The notes under the pieces were generated by a model, which worked only from the letters and a program-made list of their open reading frames with translations, was not told where the DNA came from and searched no databases. The position numbers and the translations under genes were made by a program. Shown here piece by piece: positions 1 through 9,028 of a stretch of DNA of 64,000 bases (position 1 is the stretch's first letter; each line of letters opens with the position of its first letter). The DNA lies in the NCBI RefSeq assembly GCF_001277345.1, contig NZ_LIUT01000003.1, positions 480,273 through 544,272 of the forward strand, in the 5' to 3' direction. The stretch comes from Paenibacillus solani (GTDB taxonomy: Bacteria > Bacillota > Bacilli > Paenibacillales > Paenibacillaceae).

Positions 1-2
1 GA

Positions 3-119
3 CGCTCCCCGCATCTGGATCCCAATCACTGTGCCAGCAAGGTGATGGAATTGCTGAGCCAAGGCCGCTTGCCTGAATACCACGAAGACCATATCAAGAT
101 TTTAGCGGACCAGCCCTAA
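3..119 (+). CDS. C-terminal 38 residues of an unidentified protein
   Basis: An open frame enters from the left edge and ends in TAA at 117-119. The visible tail is polar (it ends HIKILADQP). I do not recognise the family from so short a piece. A good terminator follows about 45 bases later, which fits the end of a real transcript. Confidence 0.5.
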   Translation, partial: RSPHLDPNHCASKVMELLSQGRLPEYHEDHIKILADQP

Positions 120-161
120 TATTCATTATGCGCCCATTCTTCAGCTATTGAACTTTAACCC

Positions 162-203
162 AAAAAAGCTTCCCTGTCGTTTGTAACAGGGAAGCTTTTT
201 CTT
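162..203. terminator. Bidirectional rho-independent terminator
   Basis: Perfect inverted repeat AAGCTTCCCTGT / ACAGGGAAGCTT with an A-run before it and a T-run after it. It sits between the convergent partial gene (+) and the UPF0173 gene (-), so it can serve both. Confidence 0.85.
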
Positions 204-215
204 ACCTTAAGTTCA

Positions 216-899
216 CTAGATTTCCAGACTTTCTCCTGCTTTCAACGGATGGCCCTGAACACCCATCTTGGACAATTCGTCACAGAAGGCCCCAGCATCC
301 TGTTTAATGCCCGGGAAGGTGTCATAGTGCACAGGAATGACATGTTTCGTCCGAATCCACTGTGCGGCCAGCAGGGCGTCCTGCGGGCCCATCGTTAATG
401 CATCACCAATCGGCAGCGCAGCCACATCGATGTTGTTCATCTCTCCGATCAGGCGCATATCACCGAACAAACCTGTATCACCTGCATGATAGAAGGTTTT
501 GCCGCCCATTGTTAGAATGACGCCTCCAGGCTCTCCTGCGTAGATCCAAGTGTCTCCAACTGATATGGATGAGGAGTGGAACGCCGGGGTAAACTTCACC
601 TTAAAACCATCAAACTGTGCGCTTCCCCCGATATTCATGCCATGCGATTTGACCCCTTGACTGCCGCAATAGACCGCCAGTTCATAAACCGCGATGATGG
701 GACAATCATTCTGCCTGGCAATCTCGATGCAATCACCAAAGTGGTCGGAGTGCCCGTGCGTCAGCACCACAGCATCTACCTTTACGTCTTTGGGATCGAT
801 GCCAGAGTCCGGGTTCCCTGATAGCAACGGATCGATAATGACGCGAACGCCGCCTTCCTCCACCAATATGCTGGAATGGCCGTAATACGTTATATTCAT
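216..899 (-). CDS. UPF0173 family metal-dependent hydrolase (YtkL-like)
   Basis: A 227-residue protein of the metallo-beta-lactamase superfamily. The metal-binding signature HGHSDH lies at residues 48-53, and a second His-rich strand (HAGDTGLFGD) lies near residue 160. Length and motifs match the UPF0173/YtkL family, whose substrate is not established; a cytosolic hydrolase is the safe call. The ATG at 899 is chosen over an upstream GTG at 911 because AGGAGG at 911-916 gives normal spacing to the ATG and would lie inside the longer frame. It is a single-gene unit ending at the bidirectional terminator. Confidence 0.9.
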   Translation of the reverse strand: MNITYYGHSSILVEEGGVRVIIDPLLSGNPDSGIDPKDVKVDAVVLTHGHSDHFGDCIEIARQNDCPIIAVYELAVYCGSQGVKSHGMNIGGSAQFDGFKVKFTPAFHSSSISVGDTWIYAGEPGGVILTMGGKTFYHAGDTGLFGDMRLIGEMNNIDVAALPIGDALTMGPQDALLAAQWIRTKHVIPVHYDTFPGIKQDAGAFCDELSKMGVQGHPLKAGESLEI

Positions 900-941
900 G
901 GTTAAACACACCTCCTACATACTAGTTTACCCACATGGGCA

Positions 942-1841
942 CTACTTGTAAAAAGAGTGGTTCCCTATTTTTTTGACAAACGTTCTGGAATGATGAACTG
1001 TCAGATCCTGCGCAAGCTTAAGAGAAAGGAAGAAGTACGTATCGTCCTTTACCTCTTTTTGGCCATGAAGTGCCGCATTCACGGACTTGATCGTCTCTTC
1101 GTTCGGCTGGACACGTTTAAGACGCCCGTTCGCTACAGGACTAAATTGGTGCTTTTGATAAATAACATCGGTAATCGTATCGGGAAAATTAGCTGACCGT
1201 AGCCGGTTTATGACAACGTTAGCAACTGCTACTTTGCCTTCGTACGGTTCGCCTTCCGCCTCTGCCATGACAATCTTCTGGAGCAGAAGCAGCTCTTCAG
1301 CTGACAAATCATAAGTCCAGGTTGCCTTATCTTTCTGATCCTGGGTTAACGTATTTGTTCTCGTGAAGAATAGAGTTGTGGGGGGTGTTAGGCTCTTGGC
1401 CTGTGATTTTACGACATGTTTCCCCTTTTGTTTTGCCGGTTTCCCGTCTGCAGTTTGAGATTTGGCTTTTTTCTTTTTCTCTTCTGCAGCCTTCATTGTT
1501 TGCTGGGAGTATAATTTATGGGGATCAGCCAAACCGATGCCTTGATCGTTTGTGAACGCCCCATTCTTGCCGCCTGTCTTATTCCACTCCTGGAAAACAA
1601 TTGAAGACAAATTGCTGACAGGTTCCCTATCCTGTGATGTACTTGCTTCTGTTTTGAACTGATCAGGAATCTGTTCAGGAGCTTGGGCAGCCATTACAAA
1701 CTTCGGCATCTCCTGTTGTCCTTCTTCACCATTTGTTGTCTTTGCCTGCATCCCAAGCAAGCTTATAAGAGACAAACTCACAAAGAGCGCACCAATAAGC
1801 AGCGCAACCCAGCGATTTTGCCGTAGCACTTTCATAACCAT
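942..1841 (-). CDS. SleB-type cell wall hydrolase, membrane-anchored
   Basis: A 299-residue protein with a short basic N-terminus, one hydrophobic segment at about residues 8-28, a long polar Lys/Gln-rich linker, and a C-terminal Hydrolase_2 (SleB/CwlJ) domain from about residue 185. The domain carries MAEAEGEPYEGKVAVANVV, with the Glu residues typical of the family's active site. Members cleave peptidoglycan, often spore cortex. The linker is unusually long for SleB proper, so a general wall hydrolase is equally possible. The ATG at 1841 is preceded at 6 bases by AGGAGG (1848-1853). A longer frame reaching 1967 lacks a better site. Confidence 0.85.
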   Translation of the reverse strand: MVMKVLRQNRWVALLIGALFVSLSLISLLGMQAKTTNGEEGQQEMPKFVMAAQAPEQIPDQFKTEASTSQDREPVSNLSSIVFQEWNKTGGKNGAFTNDQGIGLADPHKLYSQQTMKAAEEKKKKAKSQTADGKPAKQKGKHVVKSQAKSLTPPTTLFFTRTNTLTQDQKDKATWTYDLSAEELLLLQKIVMAEAEGEPYEGKVAVANVVINRLRSANFPDTITDVIYQKHQFSPVANGRLKRVQPNEETIKSVNAALHGQKEVKDDTYFFLSLKLAQDLTVHHSRTFVKKIGNHSFYK

Positions 1842-1947
1842 ATTTTTCCTCCTATGATGTCGAAACATTCCTACACTATGTAACCACATTTTTAGGCTTT
1901 GAAAACATGGTAATTTTATGAACATTTTATTTTTACTTTCAGAAAAT

Positions 1948-2496
1948 CTAAGAAAGCCGCGCCACACCTACTTTTTCGTACATGGGGCTTGCATGTAAAT
2001 TTGTTCGAAATAGAACAATCTCCTGCACTTTCCATTGGATAGGTTCGGGTCCACTTCCGATAACATCCAAAGAAAATTTTTGAATACCTTGAAATTTACG
2101 GCTAACGGTGATATGCGGACGATAAGGCCGCTCCTCTGGCACGAATCCGCAGGACTCCATCTTCCGGACTACCGATCGCTGAAGCTGTTCTAGTGCAGAC
2201 AGTTCCCCGCCGACTCCTGCCCACAAAATTCTGGGTGAGGCCATTGCGCCGAATACACCCGCATCATGAAGACGGAGTTGGAATGGTTGATGCCTCTTCG
2301 CAACCTCCTGAAGCGCTGCTGTCAGCTCCTCTATGCGATGTGTGGGCGTATCGCCCAGAAACTGCACGGTAATATGATAATCCTGAGGATGAACCCATTT
2401 TCTGAAAGACACTTGCTCTGCCCACGCAGCCGTCCACTCCTGAATCCGTGAAGACACGTCGGCAGGCAAATGTACGGCAACAAATAAACGATCCAT
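1948..2496 (-). CDS. thpR: RNA 2',3'-cyclic phosphodiesterase ThpR (2'-5' RNA ligase family)
   Basis: A 182-residue protein of the 2H phosphoesterase superfamily. Both signature HxTx motifs are visible: HITV in the N-terminal half (YHITVQFLG) and HITV in the C-terminal half (RPHITVSR). The family opens 2',3'-cyclic phosphates on RNA ends; the bacterial members were first named for ligase activity. The start at ATG 2496 (MDRLFVAV) fits the family's usual N-terminus and has AGAAGG upstream. A GTG at 2520 is the alternative. It ends about 100 bases before the start of the SleB-like gene on the same strand. Confidence 0.9.
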   Translation of the reverse strand: MDRLFVAVHLPADVSSRIQEWTAAWAEQVSFRKWVHPQDYHITVQFLGDTPTHRIEELTAALQEVAKRHQPFQLRLHDAGVFGAMASPRILWAGVGGELSALEQLQRSVVRKMESCGFVPEERPYRPHITVSRKFQGIQKFSLDVIGSGPEPIQWKVQEIVLFRTNLHASPMYEKVGVARLS

Positions 2497-2820
2497 AGCT
2501 TCCTTCTCTGAAAGGCTCACTAAGACACTTCCTTCCCTTCCTAATTACCCAAGCAGCCCATTTACGGCTCCTATAAGCACCATGTTTTCGAGATCGTCTA
2601 TAGTTTGAGCAAATTAACCTGAATTTACTATTCAGGGTGCATCTGTTCGCCTAAAAATATGATGAAGCTCCAATTTACCATAAATCAGACAAAAAAACAT
2701 GTATAATTTTACCAAATGGTCATGTCACCTGTGCGCAAAGTTTTGATTTCTGATAATATGTTTCAAGAAGAATAACGCTTTTATTATGGCTGATGATCAT
2801 ATTTCTTAGGAGGTAGCACC
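2497..2820. other. Intergenic region between divergent thpR and dehydrogenase genes
   Basis: About 320 AT-rich bases. A TATAAT sits near 2701 and a GATAAT near 2752 on the + strand, but neither has a convincing -35 at normal spacing. The dehydrogenase ribosome binding site AGGAGG lies at its right end. No RNA gene or ORF with a ribosome site was seen. Confidence 0.4.
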
Positions 2821-3774
2821 ATGCCGAAAATCGTTGCGATCCACGAATTAACTACCGAACAACAGCAAAAAATCAAGGAAATCGCCCCTGACTACGAGCT
2901 GTTGGTTTCAAAAGCCAAAGAGCTTACGCCCCAATCCATTCGAGAGGCCGAAATTCTGATCGGCTGGTCACGTTCCTTACAGGAGGACGTCTTGTCCAAT
3001 GACAGTCAATTAAAGTGGATTCAAGCATGGTCCGCCGGTGTGGATAAAATGCCGCTGAACGAACTTGAAAATAAGGGAATCCAGCTTACCAACGCCAGTG
3101 GCGTACATAGCATTCCGATTACGGAGCATATTTTTGCAATGATTCTGGCCTTCACACGCAACCTGCATCTCGCCATTCGCCAGCAATCGAATAACAAATG
3201 GGATACTTCCGGTACCTTCACGGAACTGGCAGGAAAAACGATCGTCATTGTCGGCGTTGGTCAGATCGGCAGTCATGCTGTGAAGGTGGCCCAAGCATTC
3301 GGCATGCGAACCGTCGGCGCTCGCCATTCCGGTAAATCGGATCCTCATGTCGAAGTCATGTATAAAGTCGACCAGCTTGAAGAGGCCCTGTCAGAAGGCG
3401 ATTATGTCGTGAACATACTACCCCTGACCAACGAGACCCGCGGCTTGTTTGACAAGGCAAAATTTGCAGCAATGAAGAACTCTGCTTTCTTCGTTAATGT
3501 GGGTCGGGGGCCGTCTGTGGTCACGGACGATCTGATTGAAGCGCTTCAATCAGGGGCTCTGGCAGGGGCCGGAATGGATGTGTTTGAAGAAGAACCGCTT
3601 CCATCGGACCACCCGCTATGGTCTATGGACAACGTCATCATGACCCCTCATATGGCCGGAGATACAGATCGTTACAGCGAACGTGTCATGGACATCTTCC
3701 TTGAGAATTTACAACATTATGTAAACCATGAGCCCCTGTCTCGAAATGTGATCGACTATAGTAAATCCTATTGA
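2821..3774 (+). CDS. D-isomer-specific 2-hydroxyacid dehydrogenase
   Basis: A 317-residue NAD(P)-dependent dehydrogenase of the formate/glycerate dehydrogenase family. The Rossmann motif GVGQIGSHAVKVAQ lies near residues 145-158, the signature FVNVGRGPSVV near 221-231, and the catalytic-type His in PHMAGD near 278. Members reduce 2-keto acids to D-2-hydroxyacids. The substrate cannot be told from sequence, though the length fits the hydroxypyruvate/phenylpyruvate-type subgroup. TAGGAGGTAGCACC precedes the ATG. It appears monocistronic. Confidence 0.9.
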   Translation: MPKIVAIHELTTEQQQKIKEIAPDYELLVSKAKELTPQSIREAEILIGWSRSLQEDVLSNDSQLKWIQAWSAGVDKMPLNELENKGIQLTNASGVHSIPITEHIFAMILAFTRNLHLAIRQQSNNKWDTSGTFTELAGKTIVIVGVGQIGSHAVKVAQAFGMRTVGARHSGKSDPHVEVMYKVDQLEEALSEGDYVVNILPLTNETRGLFDKAKFAAMKNSAFFVNVGRGPSVVTDDLIEALQSGALAGAGMDVFEEEPLPSDHPLWSMDNVIMTPHMAGDTDRYSERVMDIFLENLQHYVNHEPLSRNVIDYSKSY

Positions 3775-3991
3775 TTAAGGAGTTGGGACCTGGTGCTAAG
3801 ACTAAGTGTTAACACCTTGTTTCCGGGAGTTTGCGCAAAATAATTTTCAGTAGTCCTAACAGTTTAAAAAAATATGTCTATTGCATCGACGTACCTTATA
3901 TAAGAAGAGAGACTGCAGTTAGGTGGCTGTGGCTGTCATTCACCGTATGTCGATTTCGAGGAAATCTTATGCTTGGATGTTTATATGCACT

Positions 3992-4048
3992 TTTAAAAAA
4001 AGGAACGTCCCGAGGCTTCCTGCCATCCGGGACGTTCCGATTTCTTTA
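3992..4048 (+). terminator. Terminator-like hairpin in a 300-base gap
   Basis: Perfect stem GGAACGTCCCG (4002-4012) / CGGGACGTTCC (4028-4038) with an A-run before it and a weak T-rich stretch after. It lies between the dehydrogenase and the next + gene. The rest of the gap (3775-4001) holds only a short frame without a ribosome site. Confidence 0.6.
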
Positions 4049-4075
4049 TTAATATTGAAGGAGGTTTAGAGAGCG

Positions 4076-4387
4076 ATGCAGCCGTATACGAAACGAGTCA
4101 TTGAAGTAATCCAGAGCATCCCGGAAGGATATGTAATGACGTATGGACAGGTGGCCGGATTAGCTGGCAGTCCCCGAGGTGCCCGGCAGGTGGTTAGAAT
4201 ACTTCACACTCTCAGTCACATTCACAAGCTGCCCTGGCACCGGGTTGTCAATGCCAAAGGAGAGATTGCCATCAAGGATGATGAATCCCGATTTATGCAG
4301 GAGCTATACCTTCAGGACGAAGGTGTTATCGTCAATCACAAAGGCATGATCGATTTGGAGAAATATCGTTATCATCCTCCCGAATAG
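4076..4387 (+). CDS. Alkyltransferase-like protein (ATL, MGMT family)
   Basis: A 103-residue protein equivalent to the DNA-binding domain of O6-alkylguanine DNA alkyltransferase. The active-site motif PCHRV is PWHRV here (residues 53-57), with Trp54 replacing the acceptor Cys. That marks it as an ATL: it binds and flips O6-alkylguanine without removing the alkyl group, and in other bacteria hands the lesion to nucleotide excision repair. Helix-turn-helix features (YGQVAGLAGSPRGARQV) are intact. A GGAGG stands upstream of ATG 4076. It is a single gene following a hairpin. Confidence 0.88.
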   Translation: MQPYTKRVIEVIQSIPEGYVMTYGQVAGLAGSPRGARQVVRILHTLSHIHKLPWHRVVNAKGEIAIKDDESRFMQELYLQDEGVIVNHKGMIDLEKYRYHPPE

Positions 4388-4447
4388 AATCCGAAAGCGA
4401 ATGGTTAACATAGCCATCGATTCATACTGCGATTAATTTATGCAGGC

Positions 4448-4527
4448 CATTTACTCATGTCACCATTTACTCGCGTAGTCATTTACTAACACAGCCATTC
4501 CTCGCATAGCCGTTTACTCGCACAGCC
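4448..4527. repeat. Imperfect 16-bp tandem repeat, about five copies
   Basis: Copies start near 4448, 4464, 4480, 4496 and 4511 and follow the theme CATTTACTCGCACAGC with drift. The array fills the gap after the ATL gene and runs into the last codons of the methylase gene on the other strand. Confidence 0.6.
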
Positions 4528-5494
4528 ATATCTCCCTCACAAAGCTTCCCTTGCGCGTCGTTCCGTGACGAAGCAGCTTCCAGCCTGTACTCACGAGCTG
4601 CTCCCTTAATGGCTCCGTACTGACGATGACAGCACGATCTGACAGCCGGCGTAAGCTATGGAGCATCTGTGATTTTTCCTCCTCTGGGAAAACCGAACAC
4701 AGATTATACGGCAGATCCAGGATTGCGGCATCATAATGCCCCTGCAATGAATTCATATCCTGGATCGCAACCAGGTTATCATCGTATCCGTAATGTCTGA
4801 GATTCACTCTTGCCCCCCGAATGGCGAGCGGGTTAATATCCCGTCCTTCGGCCGTGATCCCCATCGACAACGCCTCAATCAGTACATTCCCCATCCCGCA
4901 GCAGGGATCCAGAAGCGTAACTCCGTCCAGCCGTGGTACAGCCAGATTGACAAGTGCCCTGGCGACGCGGGAGCTGAGGCCTGTGGAATAATTTTGCGGT
5001 TTTTGCTTATGATCCATCCATGCCCGCTCAGGTTCATGCAGTATCCCCAGTCTCCAGATATTGCCTATGGACAGCATGCCGAGCGTGACATCCGGCGCTT
5101 TCATCTGAGCCTGTCCTGTTATGGCTTGGCCTACCATACGCTCATACCCGCGTAATTGCTCATAACTAAAACGATCCCCTGCCTTCAAACATACCACTTT
5201 GAAGGTTCTGTTCTTCAGATGAATAGAGCCTGCCTGCTCTGCCATTCGCTCTACAGATTCCCCTGTTAGCTTGACATCAAGGCAAGCCGTTAAGAATGGG
5301 CTTCGATCTGGATCAATCCAACGCTCACTCTCAAGCCAATTCTCTCCTTCAGGCTCATGACCAAACAGCTCCGTCAGCTCCATGGAGCAGAGGTCCTGCT
5401 CCGTTTCATGGCAGGCGTATGTGTACAGATAAGATGGCTTATTACTTACAAATCGCTCTCCAAATGCAATATCATATTCGTGTAAACTCATCAT
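4514..5494 (-). CDS. Trm11-like SAM-dependent RNA methyltransferase
   Basis: A 326-residue protein. The C-terminal half is a Rossmann-type methylase with the SAM loop DPCCGMG at 196-202 and the catalytic motif DLPY at 260-263, as in UPF0020/Trm11 N2-guanine methylases. The N-terminal half has no clear THUMP signature by eye. tRNA guanosine modification is the likely role, but the target is inference. The 3' end runs into the 16-bp repeat array. It starts ATG-ATG after a purine-rich site. Confidence 0.75.
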   Translation of the reverse strand: MMSLHEYDIAFGERFVSNKPSYLYTYACHETEQDLCSMELTELFGHEPEGENWLESERWIDPDRSPFLTACLDVKLTGESVERMAEQAGSIHLKNRTFKVVCLKAGDRFSYEQLRGYERMVGQAITGQAQMKAPDVTLGMLSIGNIWRLGILHEPERAWMDHKQKPQNYSTGLSSRVARALVNLAVPRLDGVTLLDPCCGMGNVLIEALSMGITAEGRDINPLAIRGARVNLRHYGYDDNLVAIQDMNSLQGHYDAAILDLPYNLCSVFPEEEKSQMLHSLRRLSDRAVIVSTEPLREQLVSTGWKLLRHGTTRKGSFVREIWLCE

Positions 5495-5544
5495 TTATTT
5501 CTTCTCTCTTCTATTATATATGTGCGCAGGTACAACCCTGTTAT

Positions 5545-6774
5545 TTACTCTTGTTCCATTAACAGCCGATAGGATTCCAGCCGTGCTTGGTAATCGCTAA
5601 CGGGCGTGACGATCAGAAATTCATCGCAGCCATATTGCTCTGCCAACTCCTGCAATCTGCTTCGCACGCTTGCAGGCGTACCGACGATGAGCTTCTTGGA
5701 CGGGCCTGCAGAAGTGGAAGTTGAACCAATGGAAACCTCCTTAGAATCTCTAGTTCCTTCATCAGGCACTCCTTGAGAATGTCCATCTCCAACAGAAGTC
5801 GTGTCTTTTATGCCATTAGAGCGAGAAACATCGGAAGCCACCTGAGAACCTCGAGTTTCTTCACTAGGCTCTCTTTGAGAGTATCCGTCTCCAGCAGGAG
5901 TCGTGTCTCTTCTGCCGACAGATCGAGAAACACCGACTCTATGGACTCCTTCTTGTTCCTTAGGAACCAAGTCAAGGCTCTGGTCTTGGCCAACCGTTGT
6001 CTTGTCCATAGGTTCTGCGGCCACGGTGCGCTGCCCCGTCTGGGGAATGTCAGCAGCCAGCTTCTCCGCCTCTTCCTGCGTCATTGCACAGACCACGCTT
6101 ACCGCCACCATCGCGCGCGGTTCTTGCAGATGAGCGCTTGGCTGAAAACCTTCCTTGTAAGACCGGAGAATCTCCGCACCGTCCGCATCGCTCATGAACT
6201 GGCCGAATACATAACCCATGCCGAATTCAGAGGCGTAGCCTACACCTTTCGTATTCGTGCCCAGCATCCACATTACCGGTTGAGTTGCGGGAACCGGCTT
6301 CGCAGCGACCGGCACATCTTCATAACGATACCGATCCTCAAGCAGCTCGGTCAAAGACCTGATTCGCTGCGGCAAATCAGCCACATGGCCCAGAAAATTA
6401 CCGCTGAGTGCCATGCTCGTATGGGCGGAACCTCCGGGTGCCCGTCCAATCCCAAGATCGATGCGGCCGGGGTACAGCGCCGCCAGCATGCGAAAATTCT
6501 CCGCTACCTTCAGCGGGCTGTAGTGGGGCAGCAGCACGGCGCCGGAACCAAGCCGGATGCTCGTTGTCCTGGCTCCGATATGGGACAGCAGAATTTCCGG
6601 CGAGGCACAGGACAAGTGTTCCAGGTCATGATGCTCCGCTACCCAATAACGCCCGTAGCCCCATGCTTCCGCATGCTGGGCCAGCGTCACCGCCTGCTGT
6701 AAGGCTTCCTCGAACGAGCTCTCTCCTAAATGCGGAACCAAATCCAGCACGCTTAGCTTCAATTGATTGTTCAT
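5545..6774 (-). CDS. LLM-class flavin-dependent oxidoreductase with repeated insert
   Basis: A 409-residue luciferase-like monooxygenase. The N-terminus (SVLDLVPHLGESSFEEAL), the WVAEHHD motif and the LGIGRAPGG motif place it in the single-component YwcH/MsnO8-type group. Relatives run about 330-340 residues; the excess is a hydrophilic insert near residues 260-355 that contains two 34-residue repeats (102 bp each), before the conserved C-terminal segment resumes at GTPASVRSRLQEL. The ATG at 6774 follows AAAGGGGGG. The upstream frame to 6864 has no site. The substrate is unknown. Confidence 0.85.
   Translation of the reverse strand: MNNQLKLSVLDLVPHLGESSFEEALQQAVTLAQHAEAWGYGRYWVAEHHDLEHLSCASPEILLSHIGARTTSIRLGSGAVLLPHYSPLKVAENFRMLAALYPGRIDLGIGRAPGGSAHTSMALSGNFLGHVADLPQRIRSLTELLEDRYRYEDVPVAAKPVPATQPVMWMLGTNTKGVGYASEFGMGYVFGQFMSDADGAEILRSYKEGFQPSAHLQEPRAMVAVSVVCAMTQEEAEKLAADIPQTGQRTVAAEPMDKTTVGQDQSLDLVPKEQEGVHRVGVSRSVGRRDTTPAGDGYSQREPSEETRGSQVASDVSRSNGIKDTTSVGDGHSQGVPDEGTRDSKEVSIGSTSTSAGPSKKLIVGTPASVRSRLQELAEQYGCDEFLIVTPVSDYQARLESYRLLMEQE
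5731..5934. repeat. 102-bp direct tandem repeat, two copies, inside the LLM gene
   Basis: Copies at 5731-5832 and 5833-5934 have exactly equal length and are clearly similar, though diverged. Each encodes 34 residues of the form VSRS..(R/K)DTT..GDG.SQ...(E/G)TR. The repeat keeps the reading frame. Confidence 0.85.
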
Positions 6775-6934
6775 GAAATCCCCCCCTTTGACCTCCATCC
6801 CATCTTCCGATACAAGTGATATCAGGTTCAGTTGAGTCACTCTTGCTGAAGCAGCAATTGGCAATGGTTAAGTCAGTAGTAATAACAACAGCAACAACAA
6901 ATACAGCCAAAATCCACAAGTTCTCTCGCTATTC

Positions 6935-8350
6935 CTAATCCAAATCGTAAATAGAGCCTACCTTTAGCCCATACAGCTCGTTATAAATTTTCTCGGCAAA
7001 AGCATCGGTCATCCCCGCGATATAATCAATCACCATATGCTCCCAAGTCCAGATCGGATGTGCCCGCTTCTGGTCTGATTCATAGCGCTGGAGCCAATCG
7101 GACGGAATTATCGCCTTGGATGCGTCCGGATCAAGAAAAGCATCCCATAGACGCTTGATGATCCATTCACTGCGTTTTTGCAGGCGCTGCACTCTCAGGT
7201 CGCGAATCATGGTCACCCAGGCAAAACTCTTCAGGACGCTGACCGTGCGCAGCATATCCTCGTCTTCCTCGCCGTCTTTGACAAACGTTACCTTTTTCCA
7301 ATTTCCGTTTGAGATTACCCCCAAGCTACCCACAAACAAGCTGACCCAGTAGGCCTTGACCTCTCGCCGGGTACGGGAATAATCATTCTCGCAGGTCGGC
7401 ATTTTTTCATTCCAGATCTTCAGGAACTCATCCAGCACCAACTCCACTTTTGGGTGAATTTGCTCCTTCGTCCAGCCTTCCCATACTTCGTCATCCAGCG
7501 TCATGATCTTCTGCACGATCAGTTTGTTAAGATGGCTGTCCCGCAGAAAATGCTCATGCACCTCGATCTTCCCGGCTTTAATGCCGTCTTCCAAATCATG
7601 CGCGGAATATGCGATGTCGTCACAGAGGTCCATAAGCTGCGCTTCCAGGGTTCTGTGCGTACCGGGAATCCCCCACTCCTTCCGAATCTGGGAGATGTAA
7701 TCCCATTCATGACGGTACATTCCCTTGGGATTATCGAGGCCCGAGAATGGATATTTGTTAATGCCAAGCAGCACCGCATCCGATAAATTCAGCCCGTTGA
7801 CATTCTCTCTTTTCTCCAAAAACATAATCAGCCGAAAATTATGCGCGTTCCCTTCAAAATGCTCATATTTACGCCGCATTGCCTGTTGTACCTTGGCCGC
7901 CTGCTCTGGTGTCGGCGTGCCCGGTTGGCGCGTCAGCTCTTCCTCGGTTTTCCGGTTTATATGCTTTTCCAAAATATCCTGCAGAACTTCTTCGCCCTTA
8001 TGGCCAAATGGCGGGTGTCCAAAATCATGAGCGATCGCCGCGCACTCCACCACCTCGGGATCAATCATCAACCCTGCATTCTCCGCCTGCTCCGGCAGCA
8101 CTTCAGGATAATGACGCGGCAGGCTGCGTGCAGCCTCGCGTGCGATCTGCGCTACCTCAAGCGAATGCGTCAAACGGGTCCGGTAGTAATCTCCCGTGCC
8201 AGCACCGAACACCTGTGATTTCCCCTGCAGTCTGCGGAACGTCGGCGAATGGATCAGACGCGAATAGTCCCGTTCATAGGCCGCGCGTGAAGCATCCGAC
8301 TTCGTTTGCTCCGGATATTGGCGATGCTCTCTAAGCTCCTTCAGTTTCAT
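6935..8350 (-). CDS. dgt: dGTPase-like HD-domain triphosphohydrolase
   Basis: A 471-residue protein of the dGTPase family, which cleaves dNTPs to deoxynucleoside and triphosphate. The HD metal site is visible: His62 in RLTHSLEVAQ and His108-Asp109 in AHDFGHPPFGH, followed by the conserved DLCDDIAYSAHDLEDG near residues 236-251. ATG 8350 follows AGGAGTGGGG. It stands alone on the - strand just beyond the distal end of the tail island. Confidence 0.9.
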   Translation of the reverse strand: MKLKELREHRQYPEQTKSDASRAAYERDYSRLIHSPTFRRLQGKSQVFGAGTGDYYRTRLTHSLEVAQIAREAARSLPRHYPEVLPEQAENAGLMIDPEVVECAAIAHDFGHPPFGHKGEEVLQDILEKHINRKTEEELTRQPGTPTPEQAAKVQQAMRRKYEHFEGNAHNFRLIMFLEKRENVNGLNLSDAVLLGINKYPFSGLDNPKGMYRHEWDYISQIRKEWGIPGTHRTLEAQLMDLCDDIAYSAHDLEDGIKAGKIEVHEHFLRDSHLNKLIVQKIMTLDDEVWEGWTKEQIHPKVELVLDEFLKIWNEKMPTCENDYSRTRREVKAYWVSLFVGSLGVISNGNWKKVTFVKDGEEDEDMLRTVSVLKSFAWVTMIRDLRVQRLQKRSEWIIKRLWDAFLDPDASKAIIPSDWLQRYESDQKRAHPIWTWEHMVIDYIAGMTDAFAEKIYNELYGLKVGSIYDLD

Positions 8351-9028
8351 TTACCCCACTCCTGTTTTATCTGTTTAGGATCGCTTCTATTTAGTTCATT
8401 CTTTAGATTATATGCCATCCGGCATCCGAAAGAAAAATGTCATAGCAAAGTAAATCCGTTCCTTCCTTGTATACCCGCTTTGACGCTTCCGCTATCCGGT
8501 TGCACACAACTTATGTCAGAATAAAAAGGTGAGGAGTAAGGAGAACAGGATCTATCTATTGGGGAGATACATTCAATTATCTACATGCGAGAGGACATCG
8601 TAATTAAACGATATATAATGCAGCTTTTTTGTAAGGGAATAGATTTTTGAGGGAACAGAATTGAATGGAAATAGATCTTCTTCTATGTACAAATAAATGT
8701 TATCAATTCTGAATGGATGCGATTCTCCATTCCGAACACTCATTGATTGGTGTGACGTAAATTTATCATTTGGGCGATTTCAAACCTATATATCTGTCAA
8801 TAATCCCAATCTCATAACGACATTGCCGATACATAGCAATGATCAAACCATAGCAAAAACAAATAAAGCTGACCTCAGTTTGATTACCGATGCCAGCTTC
8901 CATATTGGGTATGGCTATACATGTATACTTAATCGGTTTGAACCGCTGCTTAGTTGCATTACAGCAGGATTGTCTCATTTTTACACACATAGTCCCCATA
9001 TAACTTCGTAACTCTGCCTGCCCACTGT
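8351..9028. other. AT-rich 680-base gap at the distal edge of the tail island
   Basis: No convincing gene. Frames at 8697-9011 (+) and 8766-9032 (-) lack ribosome sites and recognisable motifs. There is a TATAAT near 8613 without a good -35, and a small palindrome CGGTTTGAACCG near 8936. No terminator follows the lysin gene and no attachment repeat could be identified by eye. Confidence 0.4.

Noticed and set aside
3831..4052. A 73-codon + strand frame upstream of the ATL gene
   Set aside because: It lacks a ribosome site and runs through the terminator hairpin.
5773..6702. A 309-codon + strand frame opposite the LLM oxidoreductase
   Set aside because: It is a mirror of the real gene; its product has no domain pattern and no ribosome site.
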